A DNA stretch of 64,000 bases from Isoetes taiwanensis (Eukaryota; Streptophyta; Lycopodiopsida; Isoetales; Isoetaceae): positions 16,874,372 to 16,938,371 of the forward strand of contig JAJEKV010000017.1 of assembly GCA_021234155.1 (NCBI GenBank), in the 5' to 3' direction. Position 1 is the first letter of the stretch. Each line of letters opens with the position of its first letter. The position numbers and the translations under genes were made by a program. This document shows, in pieces, positions 21,415-33,998 of this stretch. The notes under the pieces are model-generated. The model was not told where the DNA came from, did no database searches, and worked only from the letters and a program-made list of their open reading frames with translations.

Positions 21415-21875
21415 TCAAAAATTCGCCAACGTGGTTGCAATGCAAGGCTGTTACTAAATGGGGAATCTTTTCTCCCGCCGCATATCTAGCCATGGTACCT
21501 TCTGACACCTTCGTTTTAATGATATCCCACTTCGAGTTGCTAGCATTAAATGTCATTCCTTCTTTTCACGCCCGTCGAACATTAATGTGTGTCCTTTTGC
21601 CACCTGTCACATCAGATCATTCACTTACGTCTCATCGCCACCGTTCATTGCTTCTCCCTTTACCATTTGGGGACTTAGCCAAATTTTGCCTTTCAATTGC
21701 CCACTTCGCATCTGTCGCCACCTGGCCTCATCAACGGTTGAAGGTTCGCCCTCATCATGCCCCTTCACCTATACTTGCGCGCCCTAAAACCTTTTCGTCT
21801 ATCTGCGCCTTCGTCTTCTGTTCTCTGCTCTCCGCCTTCTCTAGACAGTTCCTTCTGTTCCGACGCTTTTTCGCC

Positions 21876-23012
21876 ATGGCTGCCCCCAAACTTACTACAC
21901 TTCAAGCTTCTGCTCCAAGGGATGCAACTCTTTTCGGGTCTGTATCTTTCTCGATGCCCACCTTTCGTGAAGCCCTTCTTGGTCCAAGTCGGGAAGTCGC
22001 GGAACGCCACAAGCTTTACGAATTTTCACAAATGGAGCTCCCGGCCCCAAATCCGGCGCAATTGCAGCAGTTCATCGCTCACATCGTCAACAGCCCGGAA
22101 GGATTTGCTACGGTGGTCGATGGCACCACCATTTTACTTACTTAGCATTTGATTTCTGAGGTATTCCGCATCCCTTTGCAAAAACCTTCTGTCTCTTGGG
22201 TTGCTTTACAGGACATGGACGTCACTCAGTTTGGCGCTCCTGCTTATCAAGCCAACCAGCATCGCCTCACAAATATTGCCAAACCACATGAGACTTTTGT
22301 GAAGTTTCTGTGGCGCAAATTGCTTGGGCATTCCATTAAGAACACCCACATCAATAAGCCGTTTTATAATATGGTCATCACTGCCATCCACTCCAATCTC
22401 CATGTTGATTGGCCACAGCTCTTATTCTACCGCCTTCTTCAAGAAGTAGACCGCATTCGGGCTACTCCCTCCTCTGTCTCTGAAATTTCCGTGGGTGGCC
22501 ATCTTCAGGCCCTCATTCGTCATTACCTTCCTGTTCTTGTGAGCCCTTCCACTTCCCATACCTCCACTCAGCGCTCTCTGCATTCCCAGCGTCGAACCCA
22601 ACAGGCTGTACCTTCACGCCAGACTTCCCCTGATCATGTTCAAAACCAGACCACGCATGTTACTGTATCCTCTTCCTCCTCTGAAGCCACGCCTTCCCAT
22701 TCCCATCATGCCTCTCAACAATCTCAGACAAGGCAGCAACAGGACCCTGCACCTCCACATCCTCGTCAGCTCCTGTACAAATTCCAGCAAGATGTTCAAG
22801 CCGCTGCCATGCAGCTACATGCATCACAGGAGGCTCTCATGAATGGTGTTCAGGCGTCCCTGGAGGCTTCCGATGCTGTTCAAAGAGACCTTCAAGCTGC
22901 CACTACCCATGTTCAAACTTTGGAGACCCAACTTCAAGAAAAGCACGCGGCTCTATTACAGGCCCGTATAGATCTCAAAAGTGCACCACCACATCATTCT
23001 GAGGGACTATAG
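21876..23012 (+). pseudogene. Accessory ORF3 downstream of Tat-like integrase (one in-frame stop)
   Basis: The ATG at 21876 (MAAPKLTTLQASAPRD) runs to a TAG at 22143 and continues in the same frame to 23012. The first half resembles the globular plant-transposon accessory proteins (HETFVKFLWRKLLGHSIKNTH, LHVDWPQLLFYRLLQEVDRI). It is followed by a Ser/Thr/Gln-rich region and a terminal coiled coil (QEALMNGVQASLEASDAVQR to LQEKHAALLQARIDL). About 378 codons including the stop. It lies where Tat/Athila elements keep an extra ORF after Pol. The stop may be a CAG-to-TAG change. Confidence 0.55.
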
Positions 23013-23014
23013 GT

Positions 23015-25740
23015 ATGTGTAGCGGAATACTCCCCGCCACTTGTTCCCATATAGCCCGGTCACTGCCTCTCAGGCTAAAGCGAGCTCGAAAGAACTCCCA
23101 CGAAGCTAGCTGACCACCCCAATACCAATCCTCCAAGGTGAGCACAGCAGCTTGCCTCCAAAGGGCTCAAGGCCCCGAAAGCATGCACGTGGTGACCAAG
23201 GGCAAGTCTCTTAGGGGTAGAGGAACCCACAAGAAAGGAGAAGAGTGGTGATAAACTGAGGCATAATCTAGCTGGAAGAGCACATGCACATGATCCCAAG
23301 CCCGCAACACCCCTGTGAGAAAAGGGGATGCATGTGGGAAAGGCCGGAGACCATACAACAATTGCCGAGTGGCAACTCCACATGCACAGACACGGCTTCC
23401 CAAATGCCACACAATGGCTAAGAGGCAGCAACAAACAGCCAAGCACTGGAGAAGATGCTCCATCCTGCAGAATGCGCCAAACAAACTTGGAGACCAACAC
23501 CTTACTATGCAGTGCCAAATCTAGAATGGCCAAACCCCCATCCTCCCGGGGGCGGAGACACTTCCACCAAGCCACTTTAACAACCGCCCCTTCATCATCC
23601 TCGCCCCACACAAAATTTCGAACAATCTTATCCAAAGCTTGTATCTTACCCTCAGGAGCTAACATCGCAGATGTTGTATACACATGGGTGCTACAAAGTA
23701 CTGACTTGGCAATAGTGATCCTACCTGCCATGGACAACTTGCTGCCCTTCCACCAATTGAGGTGTTTCTGCAACCCCTGCAAAATCTCATCCCACACCCT
23801 CCCCATGGAAACATCCCCTCCAAAGGGAATACCCAACAGACACACATTACCTGGAAGCACCTTCCAAGGGAATAGAGCCAAACAAGGGGGAGGCGGAGTC
23901 AGCTGGGCCCATAGTGCAGAGCATTTACCCCAATTCAGAAGAATGCCCGAGGCCAAGGAGAAAGTATCTAGCAAACCCTTCACATTCCGCAAATTCCTCT
24001 ATTCTGCCACCAAGAAGAGGAAAGTGTCATCGCAAACCGGTTAATAATCTGGCTGGCTACCATCCCGCATCCAAGCCCATCCACCACCCCCCTCCTCCAC
24101 CGCAGCCAAAAACAATCGGAGACAAATGGGCCTCGCCACAATCGTAAACAAAAAATGGCGCCAAAGGGCACCCTTGACGCACCCCTCTCGCCTAAGGAGA
24201 AAAAGGCGGAGGGTTCACCCCGCACACCACCGTAGCCCGTGGCTGACCTATGTAGGCATCTCGTAAAGCGTGGACCACAGCCCAACGCTAACATCATGGC
24301 GGAACAAGAACTCCCCAAATTAACACTATCGTAGCTTTGGCAAAGTCAAGCTTAAGATAGGCAATGCCTTGACCTGTTCTCTGGCCAAATAAAGGCCCTC
24401 ATAAAGCCGCGGCAACATTAGACAAAATGTTCCTCCCGAGAACAAACCAGATCGCACCTTACTAATGGAAGAAGTCAACACCGCTTCAACTTCTCTCGCC
24501 ATGGCTTTCGCCAATAATCTTATACACGAGGAGGACAACAAGGAGATAGGCCTCCAATCATTAATAGTAGAAGGCTGCTTAACCTTAGGAATCAAGGAAA
24601 TGCATGCGGTATTCAAGATCCTATCCATTTGAGAAGACTGCAAGCAAAGAACTCAAGATACACACGGTACACAAACTCACCAGCCCTACTCCCAATAAGT
24701 CCGAAAGAACTCCACAGGGGATGCCATCCAGCCCGGGACATTTATCCTTGGCCATGCACATACATGCCTCCGCTTAAATCCTCTCCGAGAGCTCCTCGCT
24801 CCAAGCTCTCACAATGGTGAGAAAGAATAGATGGCTTGACAACCCCCAAAACAAGCTCCTGCATCTCCTGCTCATAGGGAAGAGAGCGATGTGCGAAAAA
24901 CCCTGAGAAATGAGCATGCACATACCTCTGCAAATCAGCGAGATCCTCCAAAGTCTGGCCATCAGGCAAAGCAAGGGACGCCATAGATGCTGCATATCGC
25001 CGCTACCTAGCTGCTCTGAAGAACACCGACGAACTTGTGTCCCCCTCCTTCAACCAGGTAAGGGCCGCCTTCACACGCGTTTCCTGCACTTTAACCTGCT
25101 CGAGCAACAATCTGTTTGTAACATCGCATTCTCCCTAATGCCATCGAAGGTCTGCGCAAAAAAATCTTCTCCAACTCCTGATAGAGACCATGCAACTCCT
25201 GTCGCTCCTGCTGCACACGCTTGGCAAAACGCTTCACCCTGGCCAACACAGTCACCATACCAGACATACCCTTCAGAGATGAAAAGGTATGAAGCCACAA
25301 CTCCTGGCACTGGGCCGAGAAATCTGCATCAGCCAGAAGCCGGGTGTTCAAACGGAACACCGTCCTAGAGGGCCGAGAGGCAACCGCACCCTGACTGGAC
25401 AAAACCTGAGGGTAATGATCAGAAATGGAGGTAGACAGAATGTCGGCCTGCGCCAATCTGCCTGTTACAATAGGTGAAAGACAAGTCTCCAGGGACCTCA
25501 ACCAAGGCCAAATCCTGCAACAAACGAGACCACTGGTCCCTCTCAAACCCATGCACAACCTAGGTTCCAGAACCAGAGCGATCCTCTACTCGCTCTACCA
25601 TATTGAAGTCCCCTAGCAGCAACCAAGCAACCTGCAATCCACCAAGGGCTCGCAACTTATTCCGGACTGTAGCCCATAAAGCATCCCGCTGAGAAGGCTG
25701 ATTAGGGGCATAAACAGGCAATACTTTAGCCAGATTTTAC
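23015..25740 (-). mobile_element. LINE (non-LTR retrotransposon), 5'-truncated
   Basis: Read on the minus strand: the endonuclease end (WLLLGDFNMVERVEDRSGSG at about 25600), a helical linker (25558-25091), RT start (ISLIPKVKQPSTINDWRPIS, 24643-24326), then a gap with frameshifts. The RT thumb and connection follow (GLLDTFSLASGILLNWGKCS, then LGIPFGGD, WKGSKLSMAGRITIAKSVL, KIVRNFVWGEDDEG, AWWKCLRPREDGGLAILDL), as in plant L1-like LINEs. The 5' end of the endonuclease is missing, typical of incomplete target-primed reverse transcription. All parts are broken by frameshifts. Confidence 0.9.
23075..23992 (-). pseudogene. LINE reverse transcriptase C-terminal part
   Basis: 305-codon open frame covering the RT thumb and the start of the zinc-binding reverse-transcriptase tail. 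Motifs NWGKCSALW, GRITIAKSVL and FVWGEDDEG are diagnostic of plant LINEs. Downstream (23485 to 23075) the frame loses the expected W/C/H pattern and appears shifted. Confidence 0.85.
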
Positions 25741-25924
25741 TGGTTTTAATTTAAATTTTACAAAATTTTCAAAAAAAGCTCCAAAATTCTTATATGTTTG
25801 GCTAATGTTTTGCTTATTTTTCTAGAAACTTTAGCCAAACTATAGTTAGAAATTAGAGGAGTTTCATGCAACTATAGCCAAACCAAGTTCATGTTTTAAA
25901 ATTAAGAAGTTCTTAATTTATACC
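25741..25924. other. AT-rich spacer
   Basis: No ORF or repeat recognised; A/T runs between the LINE end and the minisatellite. Confidence 0.5.
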
Positions 25925-26060
25925 CCATGCCACGTGGGCTCCAACATGCCACCTACGCTCCAACATGCTAAGGTGGCTCAAACAGGCCACATGGGCTCTC
26001 AACATGCCACCTAGGCTCCAACATCCAAGGTGGCTCAAACATGCCACTCGGCTCAAACAT
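25925..26060. repeat. Minisatellite fragment (reverse orientation)
   Basis: About seven copies of the 19-bp unit, read as CCAAGGTGGCTCAAACATG and CCACCTAGGCTCCAACATG, the complement of the array at 322-1790. Confidence 0.9.
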
Positions 26061-27029
26061 GCCAAGCAGCGAAAATTTTAGTTGCCCCGGCAGGCCATTT
26101 GGCCACAAATTACCGGTTCTGGCAAAATGTGACAGCCGGCTTGAGTAGGGTGCCTCACCTATGGACTACATGCATATTTGCCATTTCGTGGCATTATGAC
26201 ATTAGAAGGGCCAATTAGATATTTGCTAATTGGAGTGATATCGACTTTGGGGCCAATTTAGTCCCACGTGAGAACTACATATGTTTATGGAAGGGCCATT
26301 TAGGCCACTTGGCCAAATCCTGTAATGCCTTACTTTTTGCCACATCCTAATTCATTAAGAGCCCCCCTCATAAATTCGCCAGTTGGGGGGAGGGGGGGGG
26401 GGTGCAATATTATTAGAAATTTTTATTTCTAAATATATTTACCAACTAAGAATAATTCTGCTCTTTTGGAAAATCAAATGCTGAGGCAATTTTCTTTGCT
26501 CTTTACAAACACTCCAGCATCCGATTCTCCATACCAGCAATCTATGCATTATTACAAGACAAGCAAATTTTATGAAAGGAGCAGAAGCAAAACACTGAAA
26601 ACAAGGGTGTCAACAATCATGTTAGATGGCTGTTAGATTTAAAATGAGCAAATAGAAGTGGTGATTGGATTATTATGAATGGCTTCATTTGTATAAGATC
26701 TGTATACGTCGAAGTTCAATGCATACAATTTAAAAATACGTATAATTTGGAGCAATTTTATTTAACATTTTGTGTAGATTGTGAACATTTTTTCTTTCTT
26801 TACTTTCAGATGGGGTATGAAATTAAATTCATACAACATATAACTTTAATACATAATATATAGGATAGCGACTTCTTTATGTTTGGGCAACTAGCTCATA
26901 TTTAATAAGGTTCTAGCTAAAAATTGCCATTTGAGCTACACATTGTTAGTATTTGATTCACATGTTTTACAAGGAATGGCCAATTTATTATACTTATACA
27001 AAATTATAGGTCCCTTAAAATTTTCCCTG
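26061..27029. other. AT-rich interval without a recognised gene
   Basis: Contains a G-rich run at about 26383-26402 and short AT-rich ORFs (for example 26675-26863) with no protein-like features. It separates two pieces of the minisatellite and may be an older insertion. Confidence 0.5.
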
Positions 27030-27630
27030 ATGCCAAGGTGGCTCAAACATGCCTCACGGCCTCCAACATGCCACCTAGGCTCCAACATGCCAAAGTGGCT
27101 CAAACATGTCAAGGTGGCTCAAGCAGGCTCAAACATGCCAAAGTGGCTCAAACATGCCAAAGTGGCTCAACATGTCAAGGTGGCTCAAGTGGCTCAAACA
27201 TGTCATGTGGGCTCAAACATGCCACCTAGGTTCCAACATGCCAAGGTGGCTCAAGCAGGCATCTAGGCACCAACATGCCACCTAGGCTCAAACATGCCAA
27301 GGTGGCTCAAACATGCCACGTGGGCTCCAACATGCCACCTATGCTCCAACATGCCAAGGTGGCTCAAACAGGCCACGTGGGCTCTCAACATGCCACCTAG
27401 GCTCCAACATCCAAGGTGGCTCAAACATGCCACTCAGCTCAAACATGCCAAGGTGGTTCAAACATGCCAACGGCCTCCAACATGCCACCTAGGCTCCAAC
27501 ATGCCAAAGTGGCTCAAACATGCCACCTAGGCACCAACATGCCACCTAGGCTCAAACATGCCAAGGTGGCTCAAACATGCCACCCGGGCTCCAACATGCC
27601 ACCTAGGCTCGAACATGCCAAGGTAACTTC
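27030..27630. repeat. Minisatellite array, left of element 2
   Basis: About 30 copies of the 19-bp unit in the reverse orientation. The array is cut at 27630/27631 by the LTR of element 2 and resumes at 39322. Confidence 0.95.
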
Positions 27631-29278
27631 GGTGACGCGCTCCCGCTAAATATCGGGCCGCGGTAAACTCGGGTAGAAATCCCCCATCCGGTCCATCAAC
27701 CGCATGGGCCCTCCGTCTAACCCGCACTCTGAGAGAATCCTAGTGCGGGCGGGGGACTGAAGGTGTCTTCTTGGCGCCCTTCCCTATGGGCTCCTATCAC
27801 TGTGAAGCATAAACAACGTCGAGAACTAGCAATAATAAGATTACAACATACTACCTCGAAGGGTAGTCCATCACATATCCATATGAGCAAAGAAGATAAT
27901 CATAAACCATAAAACATAAGAGCTCCTACCCATGGCTCCGGAGCTCATAAGGAGGATGGTAGTAGTGGCTAGGCCTCAAGATAGAGCGGAACCGAGTCAT
28001 AACATGGCGAGGGCTGGCATAAGACAATGGCTAGGGTTGACCACTCCATCCGCCCCTCCCCGTGCATACTTTGCGGATGGGCTCAATCAGTCTCTGGCAT
28101 GACTCTAGCCTTCCGGATACGCAATCCCATGGCATCACCCATCGGGACTACTCCAGGTTGCATCTCCCTGGTTCGTCGAGGCAGGAAGGGTTGCATCTCC
28201 CCTTCCCGAGGTCTAGAGGTTCCACGGGCGGCTAGAGAATCGTGGCGACACACGATTCATACCCGACTGAACCCCCCAAAACAAGAGCCAAGCCGACACT
28301 TGCAACTCTTGAGAGGCAGGGCGACACCATCGCCCCAGGAGGTGTCAGACCCATGCTCGGCCCACACGAAGTGACCGACCATAAGCCTAGCCCACTGTGG
28401 GATCCCCCGTAGCCCCCGCTCGGCAGGGATCCTCCCTCCGTATTGCCTCTAGCCCCGTTGTGTAGTGCTGAGTCACATCATAGCCTCCATAGCCCGGTGG
28501 GTTCCTATGCACAGGCCACAACTAATAGGAACTAAGGGATCTACACTAGGAGCATACTACATATGGCCATAGGTCTCTACCCCCCTTCCCAATACAAGAG
28601 GAGCAACATGATCAACCAAACATCACCTACATCACATCATGATCAATATCATATGAACATCTTAACCTAATCATACATATCTAACTAACAGTTAGGGTTC
28701 CTTGATTAGGGTTCAAGATGTTCAACAAAGGTTCTAGGGTGGCTCTACTCTAGACACGAATTACTAACCCCTCTGGAGTGCTAACTCCAGGTGAACTACC
28801 AAGAGCACTACTCTACATACCTCCTCCAGCAGCGCTTCCTCCCATCCCTGGCGTCTCCATGCTCCTTGCTGTGGGTCGAAGGCTTGCTCCCTCTACGATC
28901 ATACACACCTTCCAGGGGCTGCTGCTCCAGGCTAGGCTATGACGAACGATGCTCGAAACGGGGTTTCGGGCACGTAGATGAGAGTTCAGGTGCTAGGTTC
29001 AGGGAAAAGGGTCTAGGGTTAGGGTTAGAGCCAATATAGGTGTGGGTCCACATGGGATGCCACGTGGCACCACTAGGATGAGGCCGTGTGGCGGTTGCCC
29101 AATAGGATAAGGCCATGTGGAAATGGGCCTTATCCCAAGGTTATCTAAGTTAAACAATTAACTTAGATGTGCACCCCTTGCCACTTTTTAAGGCATACAA
29201 GGCTACCTAGGTAGACTTGTATGGTGACGGGTCCAGGAATGTACGTATTCATGGCGTATATTCTGCTGGAACGTCACA
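27631..29278 (-). repeat. 3' LTR of element 2
   Basis: Matches 37666-39318. The span 28560-29278 differs from 38600-39318 at only a few positions, while 27640-28560 shows many short indels at CG-rich places. The outer terminus is TGTGACG-like on both ends. Confidence 0.95.
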
Positions 29279-29290
29279 TTCTCCCCCCCT
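29279..29290 (-). other. Polypurine tract of element 2
   Basis: On the minus strand AGGGGGGGAGAA abuts the 3' LTR, as in element 1. Confidence 0.85.
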
Positions 29291-30111
29291 TAGGACAATA
29301 CTGTCCTCAGCATTGCGCTAAGTGACGAGCCTACTCTATCCTGCAAAACCACAGAAGAACATACACTCCAATTTAAACGATCAACTTCCTATTAAAGAGT
29401 TAAGTGTCAAATTTTCGGCTATATTTGTACTTATACAAAATTATATAGCCTTAACAAGGTTACTTCTTACAATAATTCAAAATATTATTATAAGAGTTAT
29501 TAGGGTTCATAATCTAAATTATGGTTCCCCCATCTTCTCGTAATGCGCCCCACCTCGATGCTCCCTTCTCACTTTCCTGCACAAGGAGCACATTACGTTA
29601 GTTTAATTAGTAAGTTTGTGGTTTTAGGGGACCACCCCCTTACCAATACCTTGCACTCGATCATGGCCCTTTCGGATTTGAGCTTAAGGACCATTTAAGA
29701 TGATCCCATCATCGCCCATGATCAAGTGCTACCTTGTACTCGGTTACCCGATGCCGAGTACCCCTAGTACATCATGCCCCAAGGGTTTTAAGCTAGGGAA
29801 CGTCTCACGATCCCATCATCGCACATGATCACTTTGACCTTCACCATGACCCCCCTATGGCCAGTTGTGCGAACCCCGCATCGTGGCATAGGGAGCATCC
29901 GACCGATGTCCCGTCATCGCGCACTATGCCTTACTTCTCTCTCACTCGCATGACCCTATTGGTCATGCGCACCTCTTGGTGCATGTTGGCCTAGAGAACG
30001 CCTTAAAGGCTTATCTCATCATCGCCCACATGTTCCAAGATTCTGGCATATGTAATATCACTAGCTAGAATACATCTGCCAGAGCTAGAGGCTAACTAAG
30101 AACATACTAAG
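29291..30111 (-). other. 3' untranslated region of element 2, with a repeated short motif
   Basis: Between the chromodomain stop and the polypurine tract. A motif around CCCATCATCGCCCATGATC, with short TGATC/GATCA arms, recurs with variation near 29702, 29812, 29912 and 30018, about 100 bases apart. No gene seen. Confidence 0.5.
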
Positions 30112-30480
30112 CTAACCTCCTGGCAAGTCGGGGTCGACCAAGTCGGAGATGACTCGCCCATCAAACTCCTTCATAAATTCTGGGTATTGTTTCTCCAAAT
30201 CCTGCTTCAATACCCATGTCGCGTCTTCCACGGGCAAGTGCTTCCACTTGACCAAATACTGGAGGAACTGAGACCACCTAGTCCTCTTGAATGACTTATC
30301 AAGAAGCAATTCAGGCACAATTTCAACTTGATCCTCCGTCATTTCCAACAAAGTTGGAGTATCCAAAACCTCCTCAGGGTTAGGATTGTGCCTTTTCAAT
30401 AAACTCACATGGAAGACCTTAAGGTGGGCCAAGAGATCCAACTTGCAGGCTTGAGAGCCCACTCTTCTCCAAGATCTTGA
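30112..30480 (-). CDS. Integrase C-terminus with chromodomain, element 2
   Basis: 116-codon open frame. SQACKLDLLAHLKVFHVSLL is the end of integrase. After an acidic linker come LLDKSFKRTRWSQFLQYLVK and WKHLPVEDATWVLKQDLEK, a chromodomain with its aromatic positions (Y, W, W). This domain class binds methylated H3 tails. It is the cleanest chromodomain in the window. 30480-30940 contains further degraded integrase. Confidence 0.9.
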   Translation of the reverse strand, partial: SRSWRRVGSQACKLDLLAHLKVFHVSLLKRHNPNPEEVLDTPTLLEMTEDQVEIVPELLLDKSFKRTRWSQFLQYLVKWKHLPVEDATWVLKQDLEKQYPEFMKEFDGRVISDLVDPDLPGG

Positions 30481-30942
30481 ACGGACCGGCCCACCTAGGG
30501 GCGAGCTTCTTACAATTGCCGATGCGAAGCTTCCCTTGCTTAACCTTTACTTGAGCCAACTTTATCTGCCACAACAAAACAACTCTCGAGGAGTTTTAAG
30601 TTTATCTGCTAGATTCTTCAGAGGTGTTGAAGATATTCTCACACTTCTAACAAAAGCTACTACATATATGCTGTTGTTGTTGAGAAACTTCCACATAACT
30701 AGGGTCAAGCATTGATAACTGTAACTGATCATGGAGGAGACATCTTCGATGACTCTTGCTTCATATTATTGTACGTAATTGACCAGGTGGATGTACTCGG
30801 CCCATTTGGATTACTTGTTCCAATCATAGTTTCTCAACGTGCTCTCCAAAATTGTGTTTGTGCGGTCCCTTTGCCGATTTGACTGCAAATGATAAGCAAA
30901 ACGCATCAACAAATTGGTGCAGCTCGTGTTGAAGAAGTCTTG

Positions 30943-31290
30943 CTAAAGGTCGCTAAAGAACTTCGGATCTCTTTTGGTGATGATCGACCCTGTGCATTCC
31001 ATGCAGCCTAAAAGAACTCTTATGTAGACCACACGGCTAGATCCAAAGCGTTGTCTATAGTGTGGCATCGTAAGTATGTGCCCTTTTGATAAGCTATATA
31101 CCACAACCATCAAGGCTTCAAAGCTTCTTGTTGTCCTTGGAAGGCCAACTATAAAACCCATGCTGATGACTTCCCACTTGGTGTCTGGCACCGCCCAAGG
31201 TTCCAAAACTCCTGGAATTCGAAGTTGTTCCGCCCTTGTCTGCTGGCTCCACTGACATTCTTGGATATGTCTGATTATCTGCTTCTTCAT
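30943..31290 (-). pseudogene. Integrase zinc and catalytic region, element 2 (partial)
   Basis: KKQIIRHIQECQWSQQTRAE is a zinc-domain end in which the second cysteine of CQLC is replaced (CQWS). IPGVLEPWAVPDTKWEVIS and GFIVGLPRTTRSFEALMVVV follow; the first catalytic Asp (MDF in elements 1 and 4) is G here. A degenerate copy. Confidence 0.8.
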
Positions 31291-31502
31291 GCCCGGCCAG
31301 ACGTAGCTACTTCTAATCTTGAAGTAGGCCTTTATAAATTTTGCATGGCCGGAAATAGGGCTATTATGCGTGTCCTGGAAGATTTTTCTTACTCCTTATG
31401 CTTTGAGTACGTATAGTTGTTCTTTGATATTAAAGATTACCTTCCTTTTTAAAATATTTGAAGGTTTCTCTTTGTTAATCCGTCCTTGCACTCTTGTGAA
31501 GA

Positions 31503-32293
31503 CTAGCCCATATGTGCTTGAACTCCATGTTGGGGGAGATGGCTTCTTCTATCTTCTTGCTGAATTCGCTTGCCGAAGTGGAGATGGCATTGCAATTGAT
31601 GCTTCAAAGGCTTGCCAATGAGTGGCGACGTCTTAACATCTCCACGACTGCATGCTCTTCCATTGATTTGTTGTAGATCGCGATGTCGTTGAAGAGAGAT
31701 TGATGAAGAAACCATCCAAGGAATCTTCGAAGATGTCGTCCTCAAATGCATACACGTTGGTGGAGCATTCCATAGACTTAGGGGCAGTACCGTGTTCTGA
31801 AGGAGTCTTATAATTATCTTCCCCCTTCATCCTTATTTGCTGATTGCCCGAGCTTACGTCGATTTTGTAGAAGAATCTTGCTTCTTGGGGCTGATCCATT
31901 ATGTCGTTGCTTGTTGAGCTGCCCATGGTTGATATACATTTTTGGACTTCCATCCTGGCTGAAAGGGATCCCCAAGTCGATCAACTCCTACAACTGCTTC
32001 TTGAGCTCTGCTAGCTCGGAAGCGCTGATTCTATAAAGAGCCTTGCTGATCGGCTCTGCATCTGGTGCAAGAGTGATTTCAGACCCTATGCTTCTATAGA
32101 GCAAAAGCTCTAAAATTTCATCTGGAGGTATATCATGGGACTTCTTGATTAACTTAGAAATTGGCCGAGGCAACTGCTTCGAAGTAGCATCTTCCTTCTT
32201 ACTATTGCGATCGGGGTTGACAACTTGTAGCTTATGTACGACCTCATTCCTCGTGATGTACTTAAGTAATTGCTTTACTGACATGCGTTGCAC
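31503..32293 (-). pseudogene. Reverse transcriptase and upstream linker, element 2 (broken)
   Basis: 32293-31988: SKLIKKSHDIPPDEILELLL and ITLAPDAEPISKALYRISAS, the PR-RT linker and RT start. 31953-31633: MDQPQEARFFYKIDVSSGNQ matches [20 protein letters not shown] of element 1, then IRMKGEDNYKT. The catalytic FDD block is lost by frameshift (DGFFINLSST). Protease is not recognised with confidence upstream (32300-32900). Confidence 0.75.
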
Positions 32294-33049
32294 AATTGGA
32301 ATTACTTCCTTAACTTAAATTATAAGGTACTTGCCCTTTGGTGCTGGGATAATTATCTCTTGCTTATAATAATCAATTATTGCCTTAGCCGGCTTTACTA
32401 TTGCATGTTTATTATGAGGTCATAGTTGCCAATGTACATAAGTTGGTGCCGATGCTCTACTTTGCTTCGCTTGAGGTTGATGTCGAACTTGACTCTTATT
32501 CCGTTGGTGCTGCTAATTACTTGGCCTTGCCATAACTACTGGCCTAGATTTAGACTTAAGAGTCTTGCTCTTAAAGATGTCTGCCATCTAGAAGGTGCAA
32601 AATTACAAGTTAAAGAATTACTTACATAAATCCTATGGCCACAAGTTTAGTCGGCATGACATTACTTTTGGGCACACATAGAAAACTATATGATTGGATA
32701 ATTATTCTTGTTTTAGATCTAATCTATGCTCTAGGATCTCCCCTTTCTTACTTATTGCCCTCTTGAAATAGTCCCACCTTTGAGTTGATGCCATCTAAGA
32801 AGTTGGCCGGACTTATTAGATTGCTTCTCTTCATTTGGTCGGATTATTCCTTATGCTGCGGAAGTACTCGTCATATACATGGTCGACGGTTATCCTATTA
32901 TTGAATCCTTCTTAGCGAGGTGATCAAGTTCACGAAGAGGTTAATATGCTGGATATCTGCCAGCAATGTAATTATTGTACTCCATACATTTTCTTCCCAA
33001 TACTTGAAGCTTTGCTCCATTCTTGGGTCCATCTTTCTAAAGGAAAGGA

Positions 33050-33050
<1 letters not shown>

Positions 33051-33081
<31 letters not shown>
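33051..33081 (+). repeat. Homopolymer A run (31 bases)
   Basis: An uninterrupted A tract inside the decayed Gag/Pol region of element 2; it may mark a small secondary insertion or slippage. Confidence 0.95.
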
Positions 33082-33084
<3 letters not shown>

Positions 33085-33164
33085 ACTCGAAATTTCGTCC
33101 CAATCCCATCATGGATGTTATCACCCATAATTCTAAGAACTCAACTATCTGATAGGTCCTCCCT

Positions 33165-33998
33165 CTACTTGCTTTGAGCTGGTGTAGTCATTAGTCGTTG
33201 GAGTAGCAAGGCGATGGTCCATAATTTGTTGAAAGGAATCTGGTATCCTTGGAGTTGTTGTATGATCATTCGAGTGCCCTGCTTTCTTTCATTGAACATA
33301 TTCTGACTCTGCTCGTCCTTAATGTTGATGCTGACTACCTTCATTAACATTATCCCTCTTAGTGGACTTGCTGATGTAGATAACATAGCGGCTTCGATTG
33401 TGCATCCCAAGAGCTTGAAGGTAATGTTCACCACTGCGTAGAATCTTTCGTGTCGCTCATCTGCCTTGGAGGTTACGAGATTCGAGGATGATTCTTCTAA
33501 CTCCTGAATTGATATTGTTGTGTTGAGCTTGTCGATTTGATTCTTCATCCTGGCAGCCACATCTTTCTTTTGTTAAAATTTGCTGAAGACAATGTAAGTG
33601 CTTTACCACTTCTAAGCGTGCAACTTCTCTTCTTTGAGAGGGTTTTTATGTGCATCCATCTGCAGGGACTAATCTTGACTGATCAATTAATAATGCTGGT
33701 ATTTGGTCCCCCATGATGCCTCTTCTTGATGGTGTTTGACCTCCAATCTCTAAGGTAGAAGATTGTCGTGATCTTGATATGGTGCTGTCGAGGTTGATGC
33801 AGCTGCTCTGAAGTATCGGGGCTGATGAGGAAGAAATTTTTTGCAGTCTCGCCATATTCCTATTTCTGAGCAGCCCATCCTTGCTGGCTTGTAAGACCCC
33901 CTTAGCCAAAGCATCTTTGCTTGAAGTCTGAATCTGATACTACTATGGCCTCTATATCTGCTATAGTTGCCCTTCCTAGGAGGTATGCTCAGTCTCAT
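33165..33998 (-). pseudogene. Probable Gag remnants of element 2
   Basis: Open frames 33998-33646 and 33560-33165 (AARMKNQIDKLNTTISIQEL, SSSNLVTSKADERHERFYAV) occupy the Gag position. I cannot align them residue by residue with Gag of elements 1 or 4, so the call rests on position. 34000-35080 continues with decayed sequence probably derived from ORF2. Confidence 0.35.

Noticed and set aside
21264-21875. N-terminal extension of ORF3 upstream of ATG 21876
   Set aside because: The frame is open, but composition changes sharply at 21876, where MAAPKL starts protein-like sequence.
24926-25368. Plus-strand ORFs of 60-150 aa within the LINE (for example 24910-25368)
   Set aside because: Antisense to recognisable LINE sequence on the minus strand.
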